Source: Caldifarciminota bacterium (GTDB taxonomy: Bacteria; Hydrothermota; Hydrothermia; B15-G9; WFZT01). From it: DNA of 23,434 nt. Of this stretch, positions 6,579-15,116 are shown in pieces (the first letter of the stretch is position 1; each line of letters starts with the position of its first letter). The stretch lies in contig JALSOD010000301.1 in NCBI GenBank assembly GCA_026986655.1, positions 1-23,434 of the forward strand. The letters run 5' to 3'. The notes under the pieces were generated by a model. It was not told where the DNA came from. It saw only the letters and a list, made by a program, of their open reading frames with translations, and ran no database searches. The position numbers and the translations under genes were made by a program.

Positions 6579-7826
6579 TTACTTTTGTTTCCTCGCGTGT
6601 TCCTCTCTCATTTGCTTTGCAAGGTGGTTGATCTCCACCATCGTTTTCTTTAACTCAGCATATCCATACCACGTGGTATAATCCGGCATCAGATGAAAAG
6701 CCGCCTGGTAAGTCTTCATTCTGTAATCCATAAACATCATGTAAACCTTCTGCTCGATAGGAGTCTGTACCTCATAGAATTCAAGGAGATCAGGATAAGG
6801 CCAGGTTGCCTGATTCGTCTTCTTCTCAATGATTCCATCACGATAAAGGGCAGCGACTGTCTCGATAGCCGCAGCAAAAATCTTATCCGAAGCCTTTATC
6901 ATACTGTCAGCATTGGCAAGATTTTGACGAGCGAATGTTTCAGAATGACACTGCTTACAGACCTTAACCATCCTCTCTCTTTCTTTAACCCATGCTTCCT
7001 TGGTTAATCTCGCCATATTGGCCTTTTTAACAAGCTCCAGCCTCGGAGTGGGCTTTCCATTGGCATCGAGGACACCAAGAGCCTTAAGAATTGTGACGCG
7101 GTAGCCAAGCCATTCCTTGTCTTCTTCAGGAAGCCTCAGAGCAAGAAACCCCCATGAAGTCATGACCCTGTGGTTTCCATGCTCCATGTGGCAATCCTGA
7201 CAGGTTGGCCCCCTGTGTGCCTCGGGATCAGCCATATACGCTGCCCCATGCTTTGAATGATACCACATTTCCCATTGGGCATGGTCAAATCCGGTGTGAC
7301 AACTATTACATGCCTCAGGTCTCTTCGCCTCTTTAACGGAGAAGGCGTGCCTCGTATGACAGTTCTGACAGTCCATTCCGTATTTGTAATATTTTCTATA
7401 CTCAGATTGCCTCACATGCTCATCGGTGATTCCAAGGTTATGACAACCGGTACATCCCTTCTGACCTTCAATAAATGCCTTTGGTTGTGCATGAGAAAAA
7501 TGGGGCAAAGATGTTACAGGAAGTAAACCAAGGGCGTGTTTCCCTGACATGTATTGCTCAACCTGTTCCTCGTGGCACTTTTTGCAGGTGTTTATTGTTG
7601 GTAATTCGGCGTTTTTGTAGTCTGTCATAGTGGTGTGCTTGGTTCCATGGCAATCAGCACAGGTGAGCTCTTTCGCCATTTTTCCCCTGTTAAAATCTTT
7701 CACAATACCGGGTGTCACTTTCTCGTGACAGCTTTCGCATTTGGAGGGGACAGCATTCAGAGAGGACGCAAATACAAATACAGCAAGAACGCTGTAAAAG
7801 AGCATTTTATATTTTTGGTGCATCAC
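6579..7826 (-). CDS. Octaheme c-type cytochrome, hydroxylamine oxidoreductase (HAO) family
   Basis: 415 residues. The signal peptide (hydrophobic core to about residue 24, cleavage near LNA|VPS) sends it to the periplasm, where haem is attached. There are exactly eight CXXCH motifs, at residues 30-34, 56-60, 81-85, 125-129, 153-157, 173-177, 209-213 and 290-294. The motif spacing and a haem-free helical C-terminus (AFHLMPDYTTWYGYAEL near 370-390) fit the HAO/IhOCC family. True HAO oxidises hydroxylamine and crosslinks a Tyr to haem 4. The epsilon-HAO group lacks the crosslink and reduces nitrite or hydroxylamine to ammonium. In an anaerobe the reductive role is likelier, but I cannot decide the Tyr without an alignment. 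No NrfH-type quinol dehydrogenase adjoins it. It is a single-gene unit with a consensus promoter, AGGAGG and a strong terminator. ATG is repeated at codons 1 and 2. Confidence 0.85.
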   Translation of the reverse strand: MMHQKYKMLFYSVLAVFVFASSLNAVPSKCESCHEKVTPGIVKDFNRGKMAKELTCADCHGTKHTTMTDYKNAELPTINTCKKCHEEQVEQYMSGKHALGLLPVTSLPHFSHAQPKAFIEGQKGCTGCHNLGITDEHVRQSEYRKYYKYGMDCQNCHTRHAFSVKEAKRPEACNSCHTGFDHAQWEMWYHSKHGAAYMADPEAHRGPTCQDCHMEHGNHRVMTSWGFLALRLPEEDKEWLGYRVTILKALGVLDANGKPTPRLELVKKANMARLTKEAWVKERERMVKVCKQCHSETFARQNLANADSMIKASDKIFAAAIETVAALYRDGIIEKKTNQATWPYPDLLEFYEVQTPIEQKVYMMFMDYRMKTYQAAFHLMPDYTTWYGYAELKKTMVEINHLAKQMREEHARKQK

Positions 7827-7887
7827 TTACCTCCTTTTAAAATTATCACCAATCTTAAAATATTACCTTAAAAGTGGAATTTTCAAG

Positions 7888-7916
7888 ATTATAACAAAAT
7901 TTTAATCAATTGTCAA
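7888..7916 (-). promoter_or_regulatory. Consensus sigma-70 promoter of the octaheme cytochrome
   Basis: Minus strand: TTGACA (7916-7911), 17-nt spacer, TATAAT (7893-7888), both boxes perfect. Transcription would start near 7881, giving a leader of about 55 nt. A second TTGACA at 7953-7948 lacks a good -10 box. A perfect promoter suggests high expression. Confidence 0.8.
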
Positions 7917-8053
7917 ATAAGAAATATTAAAAATAATTGATTATTTTTGTCAACTATTTAAGTGATATTTTAAGTGACATTTTTCTGGACAAGTTTGGGA
8001 GAGAGACTTAGGTGGGAACTGCTATAAAGATTATGGAGGAAGTGCAAATTAAA

Positions 8054-8086
8054 AATGGTGGCCGCGCCTGCGGCGCGGCCACCATT
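8054..8086 (-). terminator. 15-bp GC-rich triloop terminator after PFOR
   Basis: Arms 8054-8068 and 8072-8086 pair perfectly around TGC; the core is GGTGGCCGCGCC. The minus-strand sequence runs from the stem into ATTTTTAATTT, a short U-run. It begins 22 nt after the PFOR stop. Confidence 0.82.
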
Positions 8087-8108
8087 AAAATTCATACTTT
8101 CTTTTAAA

Positions 8109-11100
8109 CTATTTCTTCACCTTCTCCAGCCACTCATCAAGCTTGATCTGGAAATACTCAGGTGGCATAGATGCCCAATGCTTATACCAGTTCCACCTCA
8201 CAAGTACCTCTTCCTGAGCCTTCTTAAGCAGGATTTTTGCCTCTTCTGGCTTGTTGTACATCAGGACCCTGAACCTTCCCTCATTCATCATGTACTTCTC
8301 AAGAGGTATAGATGGATCCTTGGAGTCGAGCTGGAGAGGATTCTTACCCTGTTTTACAAGGTCTGGATTGTATCTCATAAGTGGCCAGTAACCAGATTTT
8401 ACTGCAAGTTTCTGCTGTTCAGCTCCATAGGCGAGATCGTAACCATGTTCGATACAGTGGGAGTAAGCAATGATCAATGATGGACCATCGTAGGCTTCAG
8501 CTTCGAGGAAAGCTCTCAGTGTGTGGAGGTCATTGGCACCGATTGCCACTCTTGCAACATACACATAGCCGTAGCTCATTGCCATCATTGCAAGATCTTT
8601 CTTTGGCAACTGTTTACCACCAGCGGCAAATTTCACCACAGAGCCCATAGGAGTTGCCTTTGACTGCTGACCACCGGTATTGGAGTAAACTTCGGTGTCA
8701 AGGACAAGTACGTTAACGTTCCTTGCCAATGCAAGGACATGGTCGAGTCCACCATAACCGATGTCATAGGCCCAACCATCACCACCAACGATCCAGACAC
8801 TTCTCTTTACAAGAACATCTGAAACACTTAGGAGATCTCTAACTTCTGGCCTGTCAGGCAGACGTTTCAAAATTTCCTTGAGTTTGGCAACTCTCTTTCT
8901 CTGCTCCTCGATCTCTACCTCATTTGTCTGCCTGGCATTTTTGAGCTCATCCACAAGCTGGTCACCGATCTCGTGCCTTAACTTGTCCAGGAGTTCGTGT
9001 GCATATTCAATCTGTTTATCAATGGCCAATCTGAAACCGAGTCCAAATTCTGCATTATCTTCAAATAGTGAATTGGACCATACAGGGCCACGACCTTCTT
9101 TGTTGTATGTCCATGGCGTTGTAGGCAGGTTACCTCCATAAATCGATGAACAACCTGTTGCGTTGGCGATAACAGCTCTATCTCCAAAGAGAGCACTCAT
9201 TAGCTTCAAATAAGGTGTTTCTCCACAGCCAGGGCATGCACCGGAGAACTCAAAGAGTGGTTCAAGGAACTGGACATCAAGGATGGTATTGGTTCTAACT
9301 TTTTTCCTATCAATCTCAGGAATGCTGAGGAAGAAATCCCAATTTTTGGCTTCCTGCTCTCTAATTGGTGGCTGTGGGACCATGTTAATAGCCTTCCTTT
9401 CCGGATTCTTCTTGTCATGCACCGGACAAACCTCAACACAGAGACGACAACCTGTACAGTCCTCAGGTGCAACCTGAATCGTATATTTAAGGCCTTTAAA
9501 CTGCTTATTGTATTTTACATCTGCAGATTTAAATGCTGGGGGAGCATCATTCAAAACCTCTGGATCATAAACTTTTGCACGAATGGCTGCATGTGGACAG
9601 ATAATCACACATTTACCACATTGAGTACAAATGTCAGGCTCCCATTCTGGGATCTCGAGTGCAATGTTCCTCTTTTCCCACTTTGTCGTTCCACTTGGCC
9701 ATGTGCCATCATCAGGGAAAGCACTAACTGGGAGCTCATCACCTTTGTATTCAAGCATTTTCGCTGTCACTTTCTTTACAAATTCAGGAGCCTCAGGTGG
9801 AACAGGAGGTCTCATGTCGAATTTACTTGTAACTTTACCAGGATGTTTCAGCTCGAAAACATTTTCCACAGCTTTGTCAACTGCTGCGTAGTTCTTTTCA
9901 ACAATTTCTTTACCGCGTTTACCCCAGGTTTTATGGATAAATTCCTTAATTTTCTTAATTGCCTCATCTCTCGGGAGGATACCGGAGAGAATGAAAAATC
10001 CGGTTTGCATAACAGTATTTATTCTCGAGCCAAGTCCAACCTCTTTGGCAATTTTGTAGGCGTCAATTACGTAAACCTTAAGATTTTTCTCTATAATCTT
10101 TTTCTGGACAGTCCTTGGGAGTTTGTCCCAGACTTCATCCGGCCCGTAAGGACTATTGATCAGTACAGTTGCACCGTCCTCGGCCACATCCAGCATGTGG
10201 ATCCTTTCAAGGAATGGGAACTGATGGATTCCAACGTAATTTGCTTTATTGATCAGATAAGGAGACTTTATTGGATCAGGACCAAATCTCAGGTGAGAAA
10301 CTGTCAGTGAGCCGGCTTTTCTTGAATCATAGACAAAGTATCCCTGTGCGTAATTGTTAGTTTCAAGTCCTATAATCTTGATTGTATTTTTACTGGCGCT
10401 AACTGTACCATCAGAGCCGAGGCCAAAGAACACAGCGCGTGTTCTATTTGGAGGCTCAATGACAAAATTGGGGTCGTAATCGATGCTTGTGTGAGTTACA
10501 TCATCATTAATCCCAACGGTGAAGTGGTTCTTCGGTTTATCTTTCTTCATTTCGTCGAAAACGCCTTTCACCATTGCAGGAGTAAATTCTTTGGAGGAAA
10601 GTCCATATCTACCACCAATTATTCGAGGTCTCTCTTTAAAATGGGCAAATCCTTCCTGATAAGCGAGCTGCACAGCGTTCACAACATCTTCATAAAGAGG
10701 TTCACCAATAGAACCAGGCTCTTTGGTTCTTTCGAGAACTGCTATTGTATGGACTGTGGGTGGAAGTGCCTGAATAAAGTGTTTAATGGAAAATGGCCTG
10801 AATAATCTTACTTTTAAAACTCCTACTTTTTCTCCCTGTTTTGCAAGGTACTCAACGGTCTCGTGAACGGTTTGTGTACCAGACGCCATTATTACTATAA
10901 CTCTTTCGGCATCATCCGGTCCTTCATATTGAAAGAGATAATATTGACGGCCAACGAGCTTCGCAAATTTATCCATAACTTTCTGGACAATTTCGGGAGC
11001 TTTGAGATAATAGGGATTTACCGCCTCGCGAGCCTGAAAGTAGGTATCTGGATTGTGAGAAGTTCCTCTAATGAAAGGATTATCTGGATTCAGAGCTCTT

Positions 11101-11714
11101 GCACGATGAGCCCTAACAAGCTCATCGTCAATCATTGCCCTCATGTCATCAAGGGTAAGTTTTTCGACTTTGGAAATTTCGTGTGAGGTTCTAAAACCAT
11201 CAAAGAAATGAAGAAACGGGACTCTGGATTCAAGGGTTGCAGCCTGAGCAATGAGAGCGAAATCCATAGCTTCCTGAACAGAACCAGAAGGCATAATAGC
11301 AAAACCAGTCTGTCTTGTGGCCATTACATCCGAATGTTCAGCAAAGATTGTTAAAGCATGGGTGGCTACAGTTCTCGCTGCAATATGAAAAACTGTCGAA
11401 TTTAATTCGCCGGCAATCTTATACATGTTTGGAATCATCAAAAGTAATCCTTGAGAAGCGGTAAACGTTGTTGTGAGTGCTCCTCTCTGGAGTGATCCGT
11501 GAACAGCACCTGAAGCTCCACCTTCACTCTGCATCTCTGTTACGCGGGGAACTGTACCCCATATATTCGGCTTCCCTTCAGCAGCCCATGCATCCGCATG
11601 CTCCCCCATTGGAGATGATGGAGTAATTGGATAAATTGTAATAATCTCATTGACGTGATATGCTACATACGCCGTAGCTTCGTTGCCGTCGATGGTAACC
11701 ATTTCGCGTTTCAT
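8109..11714 (-). CDS. nifJ: Pyruvate:ferredoxin (flavodoxin) oxidoreductase, single-chain
   Basis: 1201 residues, full length for the fused homodimeric enzyme. It oxidises pyruvate with CoA to acetyl-CoA and CO2, giving two electrons to ferredoxin, in the cytoplasm. Visible in order: pyrimidine-binding domain with YPITPSSPMGE near 30 and the conserved Glu in TEMQSEGG near 60; the gamma domain after about 415 (GLGSDGTVSASKNTIKII); a ferredoxin domain with CTQCGKCVIICP near 692-703 and CTGCRLCVEVCP near 750-761; a proximal-cluster segment with GACPGCGETPY near 830; and the thiamine diphosphate site GGDGWAYDIGYGGLDH near 975, ending in VYSNTGGQ. All four cluster cysteines of each ferredoxin motif are present. 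GGAGG lies 9 nt before the ATG. It is monocistronic with a terminator, and divergent from an Omp85-like gene across a perfect palindrome. Use on other 2-oxoacids is possible but pyruvate is the rule for this fusion form. Confidence 0.96.
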   Translation of the reverse strand: MKREMVTIDGNEATAYVAYHVNEIITIYPITPSSPMGEHADAWAAEGKPNIWGTVPRVTEMQSEGGASGAVHGSLQRGALTTTFTASQGLLLMIPNMYKIAGELNSTVFHIAARTVATHALTIFAEHSDVMATRQTGFAIMPSGSVQEAMDFALIAQAATLESRVPFLHFFDGFRTSHEISKVEKLTLDDMRAMIDDELVRAHRARALNPDNPFIRGTSHNPDTYFQAREAVNPYYLKAPEIVQKVMDKFAKLVGRQYYLFQYEGPDDAERVIVIMASGTQTVHETVEYLAKQGEKVGVLKVRLFRPFSIKHFIQALPPTVHTIAVLERTKEPGSIGEPLYEDVVNAVQLAYQEGFAHFKERPRIIGGRYGLSSKEFTPAMVKGVFDEMKKDKPKNHFTVGINDDVTHTSIDYDPNFVIEPPNRTRAVFFGLGSDGTVSASKNTIKIIGLETNNYAQGYFVYDSRKAGSLTVSHLRFGPDPIKSPYLINKANYVGIHQFPFLERIHMLDVAEDGATVLINSPYGPDEVWDKLPRTVQKKIIEKNLKVYVIDAYKIAKEVGLGSRINTVMQTGFFILSGILPRDEAIKKIKEFIHKTWGKRGKEIVEKNYAAVDKAVENVFELKHPGKVTSKFDMRPPVPPEAPEFVKKVTAKMLEYKGDELPVSAFPDDGTWPSGTTKWEKRNIALEIPEWEPDICTQCGKCVIICPHAAIRAKVYDPEVLNDAPPAFKSADVKYNKQFKGLKYTIQVAPEDCTGCRLCVEVCPVHDKKNPERKAINMVPQPPIREQEAKNWDFFLSIPEIDRKKVRTNTILDVQFLEPLFEFSGACPGCGETPYLKLMSALFGDRAVIANATGCSSIYGGNLPTTPWTYNKEGRGPVWSNSLFEDNAEFGLGFRLAIDKQIEYAHELLDKLRHEIGDQLVDELKNARQTNEVEIEEQRKRVAKLKEILKRLPDRPEVRDLLSVSDVLVKRSVWIVGGDGWAYDIGYGGLDHVLALARNVNVLVLDTEVYSNTGGQQSKATPMGSVVKFAAGGKQLPKKDLAMMAMSYGYVYVARVAIGANDLHTLRAFLEAEAYDGPSLIIAYSHCIEHGYDLAYGAEQQKLAVKSGYWPLMRYNPDLVKQGKNPLQLDSKDPSIPLEKYMMNEGRFRVLMYNKPEEAKILLKKAQEEVLVRWNWYKHWASMPPEYFQIKLDEWLEKVKK

Positions 11715-11767
11715 CTTTTCAAACCTCCAGTTGTTGTAACGATTTACCTAAATTTTAAACCATGGTA

Positions 11768-11781
11768 GGTGAAATTTCACC
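11768..11781. promoter_or_regulatory. Perfect 14-bp palindrome in the PFOR/Omp85 divergent region
   Basis: GGTGAAATTTCACC is a perfect palindrome, with one more pair possible after one mismatch. It lies between the start of PFOR (11714, minus) and the start chosen for the Omp85-like gene (11813, plus), so one dimeric regulator could control both. A TAAAAT box for PFOR lies just downstream on the minus strand (11758-11753), and TATGAT for the other gene at 11792-11797; neither has a good -35 box. Confidence 0.5.
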
Positions 11782-11812
11782 AAGTAAATTGTATGATTTT
11801 ACAAATGTTATT

Positions 11813-13024
11813 ATGTGGAAATTGTTAACTTTTCTCGCGATCGTTTCAAATAGCCAATTCCAATTTGAGGGGAATCGTACGGTATCTGACTCTCTGCTGC
11901 AAAAGTACCTTGGAAATTGTGAAAATTCACCTGATTCTATTTTAGCCCGGAAGATTATCGAGTTATACATGAATTATGGTTTCCCCTTCGTAAAGGTGAA
12001 AATCGAGCGCAAAAACTACACAAAAATAGTCTGGATTAAAGAGGGCCCAATTGTCAAACTCTCGGGTATAGTAATAAGACCTGAAAAGTACAGAAATTTA
12101 ATTTCAATTCTCCCACATATAGAGGGGAAGACATTTTCACCACAATTGATAGACAAAATTAAGACCAGAATAAACTCGATCCACTACATCGAGCTCAAGA
12201 GACTAAAATTTGTACAGGAAAAGGGTGGGATATTCCTTTTTTTGGATATCAGGGAAGTTTATCCTCCTAATAGTATAAATTCTGCTTTATCGGTTACCTC
12301 AAGGGGAGTTACAGGTTTTTTGAACGTGAGCGTCAGGAACCTTTACGGCAGACCTATATCGATAACCACAAAGTACAACCTAATTAAAAGCACAAGGGAA
12401 CTGAACATACGCATAAAATTGCCATATCTATTTGGATCTCCTTTTGGAGTGTATGGCAATTATACCAATAAAATCATTGATACCACAAACTATCTGACTA
12501 TAGGTGGAGGCATCAGTTATACAAGTGGGGGCCTTGAGGTATTCAACGGAGTCGAGAGAGACTATGTAAACAAAAAAGAGGAGGCGATACTGGGGCGCTT
12601 TTTGTTAAAATACTCTCTGAGTCGGCTGAAAGCTTATCTTGGACTGAGATACTCAAAAAATGATTACAGGGATCTTCTAAAGATCGGCTTTAAATTGAGA
12701 AGATTTTACATAAAACTCTCGCAGTTCAGCATAAGCCCTGGCCTCGAAAACTTGAGACCAGACATGACAAATGGTCTGGAATTTCTCAGAGGGTACGAAT
12801 ATGGATCCATTGAGATGAAAAATGGATGGGCCCTGGGAGTTGATTTTTATCTTTTAAAATGGGTCTTTTTATTTGGAGATTACGGAAAAATTCAAAATGT
12901 TGAATACAAATCAACAGGGATAGGGGTCTGGTCAAACAATGGGATGATGATAACTTATGGAATTCATCCCGGTATTCCCTGGTACGATGGTATATTGACC
13001 ATATCTTTGAAGATCGCTTTATAA
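11813..13024 (+). CDS. Short Omp85-family outer-membrane protein (POTRA plus barrel)
   Basis: 403 residues from ATG 11813, where MWKLLTFLAIVSNS makes a short signal peptide. An earlier in-frame ATG at 11762 would put 17 non-signal residues first and cover the palindrome at 11768, so I did not use it; neither start has a Shine-Dalgarno. After the signal comes FQFEGNRTVSDSLLQKYL, typical of a POTRA strand and helix, with YGFPFVKVKI closing the repeat. A second POTRA-like part follows to about residue 155. The barrel begins near TGFLNVSVRNLYGRPISI and contains LRGYEYG near residue 327, the (V/I/L)RG(F/Y) loop-6 motif of Omp85 proteins. BamA has five POTRAs and a larger barrel; this is a reduced form, perhaps TamA- or patatin-barrel-like. 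Role: insertion or translocation at the outer membrane, substrate unknown. sucC starts 18 nt downstream. Confidence 0.75.
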   Translation: MWKLLTFLAIVSNSQFQFEGNRTVSDSLLQKYLGNCENSPDSILARKIIELYMNYGFPFVKVKIERKNYTKIVWIKEGPIVKLSGIVIRPEKYRNLISILPHIEGKTFSPQLIDKIKTRINSIHYIELKRLKFVQEKGGIFLFLDIREVYPPNSINSALSVTSRGVTGFLNVSVRNLYGRPISITTKYNLIKSTRELNIRIKLPYLFGSPFGVYGNYTNKIIDTTNYLTIGGGISYTSGGLEVFNGVERDYVNKKEEAILGRFLLKYSLSRLKAYLGLRYSKNDYRDLLKIGFKLRRFYIKLSQFSISPGLENLRPDMTNGLEFLRGYEYGSIEMKNGWALGVDFYLLKWVFLFGDYGKIQNVEYKSTGIGVWSNNGMMITYGIHPGIPWYDGILTISLKIAL

Positions 13025-13034
13025 GAAGTATAAT
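13007..13034 (+). promoter_or_regulatory. Promoter for sucC-like gene, predicted leaderless
   Basis: TTGAAG (13007-13012), 16-nt spacer, perfect TATAAT (13029-13034). The expected transcription start near 13041 is about 2 nt before the ATG at 13043, and no Shine-Dalgarno precedes that ATG. The -35 box lies in the end of the Omp85-like gene. TTGAAG is also the -35 of the aminotransferase promoter. Confidence 0.5.
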
Positions 13035-13042
13035 CAAACATT

Positions 13043-14221
13043 ATGAGACTACTTGAATTCCAGGCCAAAGAGGTATTGTCCAATTATGGATTTCCAATCC
13101 CCCATAGTGTTCTTATAAAAAGGGGGGAAACCATTCCCGATGTAAAACTACCTTGCGTACTGAAAGCTCAGATACCTGCTGGGGGAAGAGGTAAATCTGG
13201 CGGAATTCTATTTGCGAATACAGAAGAGGAGTTAAAAACACATATAGATAATCTTTTTAGCAAACGTGTTCGAGGATTTCCGGTCCACTACATTTTAGCC
13301 GAAGAAAAACTCAATATATCTTCTGAGTACTTCATTTCCTTCATCATAGATAACTCCCGAAGAAAAGAGATTCTCATATTTTCCGACAAAGGAGGTGTGG
13401 ATATTGAAGAGATTTCACGAACCGAGCCAGATAGGGTCAAAAGTGTGGTTGTGAAACCTTTCATAGGTCTACAGGACTATGAAGTCAGAGAAATACTTTC
13501 AGAGCTTTCTATCACGGGAAAACATCTTCTGAATTTGACAGGAGTGATTCAGAAGCTGTACGGAGTTTTCCATTCGCTGGACGCTACAATTCTTGAAATA
13601 AATCCCTTAGTCGAAACGGTAGATGGGAGATTATTTATTGCCGATGTGCATTTTGAAATAGAGGATGAGGCGTTACCAAGACATCCTGAATTAAAGAAAT
13701 TTACCTCGGGGTTTGAAGAGTACATTGGTTTTCGTCCTATGACAGAGATCGAGAAGAAGGCAAGAGAGATTGATGCCATGGATCACCGTGGAGTGGCTGG
13801 AAGATTTATAGAATTTGATGGAAATCTTGGATTGCTGATCGGTGGTGGTGGTGCAAGTCTCACAGTGTTTGATGCCATAAGACGATATGGTGGTAATCCA
13901 GCTAACTACTGTGAAATCGGAGGTAATCCCAGCGTGAAAAAGGTTGCGGAATTAACGAAGCTGCTCCTATCTAAACCTGGAGTGGAAAGAATAGCTGTTA
14001 TCATGAATGTAGTTTCAAATACGAGAGTAGACCTTGTCGCACGTGGAGTTATTAAGGGAATTCTGGAGTTAGGTAAAGATCCATCCAGAGTAATCAGTGT
14101 ATTCAGAATTCCTGGTGCATGGGAAGACGAGGGAATTAAAATCCTTGAAAAATACAGTGTCAGGTATCTTACAAGAGAATACTCACTCGATGATGCGGCA
14201 AAAATTGCCGTAGGAGGATAA
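13043..14221 (+). CDS. sucC: Acyl-CoA (succinyl-CoA) ligase, ADP-forming, beta subunit-like
   Basis: 392 residues, the length of SucC. The N-terminal ATP-grasp domain starts LLEFQAKEVLSNYGFPIP and has KAQIPAGGRGKSGG (41-54, nucleotide contact). EINPLV (185-190) and the Asp in IADVHFEIEDEAL (Asp201) match the magnesium ligands of SucC. The C-terminal CoA-ligase domain has GLLIGGGGASLTVFDAI and YGGNPANYCEIGG. The usual SucC signature NIFGGIxRCD is replaced by NVVSNTRVD (322-330), so this is a divergent branch. SucCD links acyl-CoA + ADP + Pi to acid + CoA + ATP. The acid may be succinate, acetate or another one. First of three tightly packed genes with the alpha subunit and a ferredoxin. No Shine-Dalgarno; a TATAAT box lies 8 nt before the ATG. 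Acyl-CoA ligase sure, substrate open. Confidence 0.85.
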   Translation: MRLLEFQAKEVLSNYGFPIPHSVLIKRGETIPDVKLPCVLKAQIPAGGRGKSGGILFANTEEELKTHIDNLFSKRVRGFPVHYILAEEKLNISSEYFISFIIDNSRRKEILIFSDKGGVDIEEISRTEPDRVKSVVVKPFIGLQDYEVREILSELSITGKHLLNLTGVIQKLYGVFHSLDATILEINPLVETVDGRLFIADVHFEIEDEALPRHPELKKFTSGFEEYIGFRPMTEIEKKAREIDAMDHRGVAGRFIEFDGNLGLLIGGGGASLTVFDAIRRYGGNPANYCEIGGNPSVKKVAELTKLLLSKPGVERIAVIMNVVSNTRVDLVARGVIKGILELGKDPSRVISVFRIPGAWEDEGIKILEKYSVRYLTREYSLDDAAKIAVGG

Positions 14222-14222
14222 T

Positions 14223-15116
14223 ATGGCTATTCTTGTAAATGAGAATACAAAAGTTATTGTTCAGGGTATCACGGGGAGAGAGGCAGCCACGTTTGTTAAA
14301 GATATGCTCGATTATGGAACTAAAGTTGTTGGTGGAGTGACACCGGGGAAGAAGGGCTTTTCAGTACACGGTGTTCCGGTCTACAACACTGTTAAGGAGG
14401 CGACAAAGGATACTGGAGCAAATACGAGTGTGGTTTCAGTCCCACCTTTTTTTGCAAAATCTGCGGTGATGGAAGCTGTAGACAGCGGGATAAAGCTTAT
14501 AGTTGTTGTAACTGAAAGGATTCCGAGACACGATGTGGTTGAATTTTTAAACTATGTAGATAATCAAGGCGCAACTGTTATTGGTCCTAATTCCCTTGGC
14601 ATTATCAATCCAGAAGTAGCAAAGGTCGGCATGATTGGAGGCAGAAGTGAGGATACCAGAAAATCATTCAAAAAAGGCCTCATTGGGGTTATTTCAAGAT
14701 CAGGTGGTATGACCACTGAAATCTCTAACCTACTTTCTCATGCGGGATTTGGCGTTTCAACTGCTGTCTCTATTGGTGGAGACCCACTTATAGGATTCAA
14801 TATAAAAGAGGCCGTGATAGAATTTGAAAAAGACGGTGAAACAAAGGCCATCGTTATTTTTTCTGAGCCTGGAGGTACACAGGAAGAAGAGCTCGCTGAA
14901 TACATCAAAAAGAATGGTTTAAAGAAACCAATAGTTGTATTCCAGGCCGGAAAATTCGCAGATGAATTTCAGGGTATCAGATTCGGGCATGCAGCTTCCA
15001 TTGTGCTTGGTGAGAAAGGTAGTCCAAAACACAAGATTAAAGTCATGAGTGAGGCAGGAATCAGAGTTGCAGACACCTTGAACGATATAGTGAGGATATT
15101 AAGGGAGGTTTTATAA
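14223..15116 (+). CDS. sucD: Acyl-CoA (succinyl-CoA) ligase, ADP-forming, alpha subunit-like
   Basis: 297 residues, normal for SucD. The N-terminal CoA-binding Rossmann domain is clear: KVIVQGITGREAATF (10-24), VGGVTPGKKG (36-45), VTERIPRHD (96-104) and GPNSLGIINP (121-130). The second domain has GVISRSGGMTTE (155-166), GGDPLIGFN (185-193) and SEPGG (214-218; EIGG in classical SucD). The active-site phosphohistidine is His256 in FGHAAS. The enzyme should therefore be active as a phosphohistidine-type ligase with the SucC-like subunit. Start ATG follows the sucC stop by 1 nt, with GGAGG inside the end of sucC. The ferredoxin gene begins directly after its stop. Deviations from classical SucD match those in the beta subunit, so the pair has diverged together. 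Confidence 0.87.
   Translation: MAILVNENTKVIVQGITGREAATFVKDMLDYGTKVVGGVTPGKKGFSVHGVPVYNTVKEATKDTGANTSVVSVPPFFAKSAVMEAVDSGIKLIVVVTERIPRHDVVEFLNYVDNQGATVIGPNSLGIINPEVAKVGMIGGRSEDTRKSFKKGLIGVISRSGGMTTEISNLLSHAGFGVSTAVSIGGDPLIGFNIKEAVIEFEKDGETKAIVIFSEPGGTQEEELAEYIKKNGLKKPIVVFQAGKFADEFQGIRFGHAASIVLGEKGSPKHKIKVMSEAGIRVADTLNDIVRILREVL

Noticed and set aside
9417..10310. A 297-codon open frame on the plus strand inside PFOR
   Set aside because: It is fully antisense to a certain gene, is rich in Cys/Phe/Trp as expected of a reverse-complement frame, and has no ribosome-binding site.
11762..11812. Upstream start for the Omp85-like gene
   Set aside because: It adds 17 residues that spoil the signal peptide and would place the palindrome at 11768 inside the coding region.
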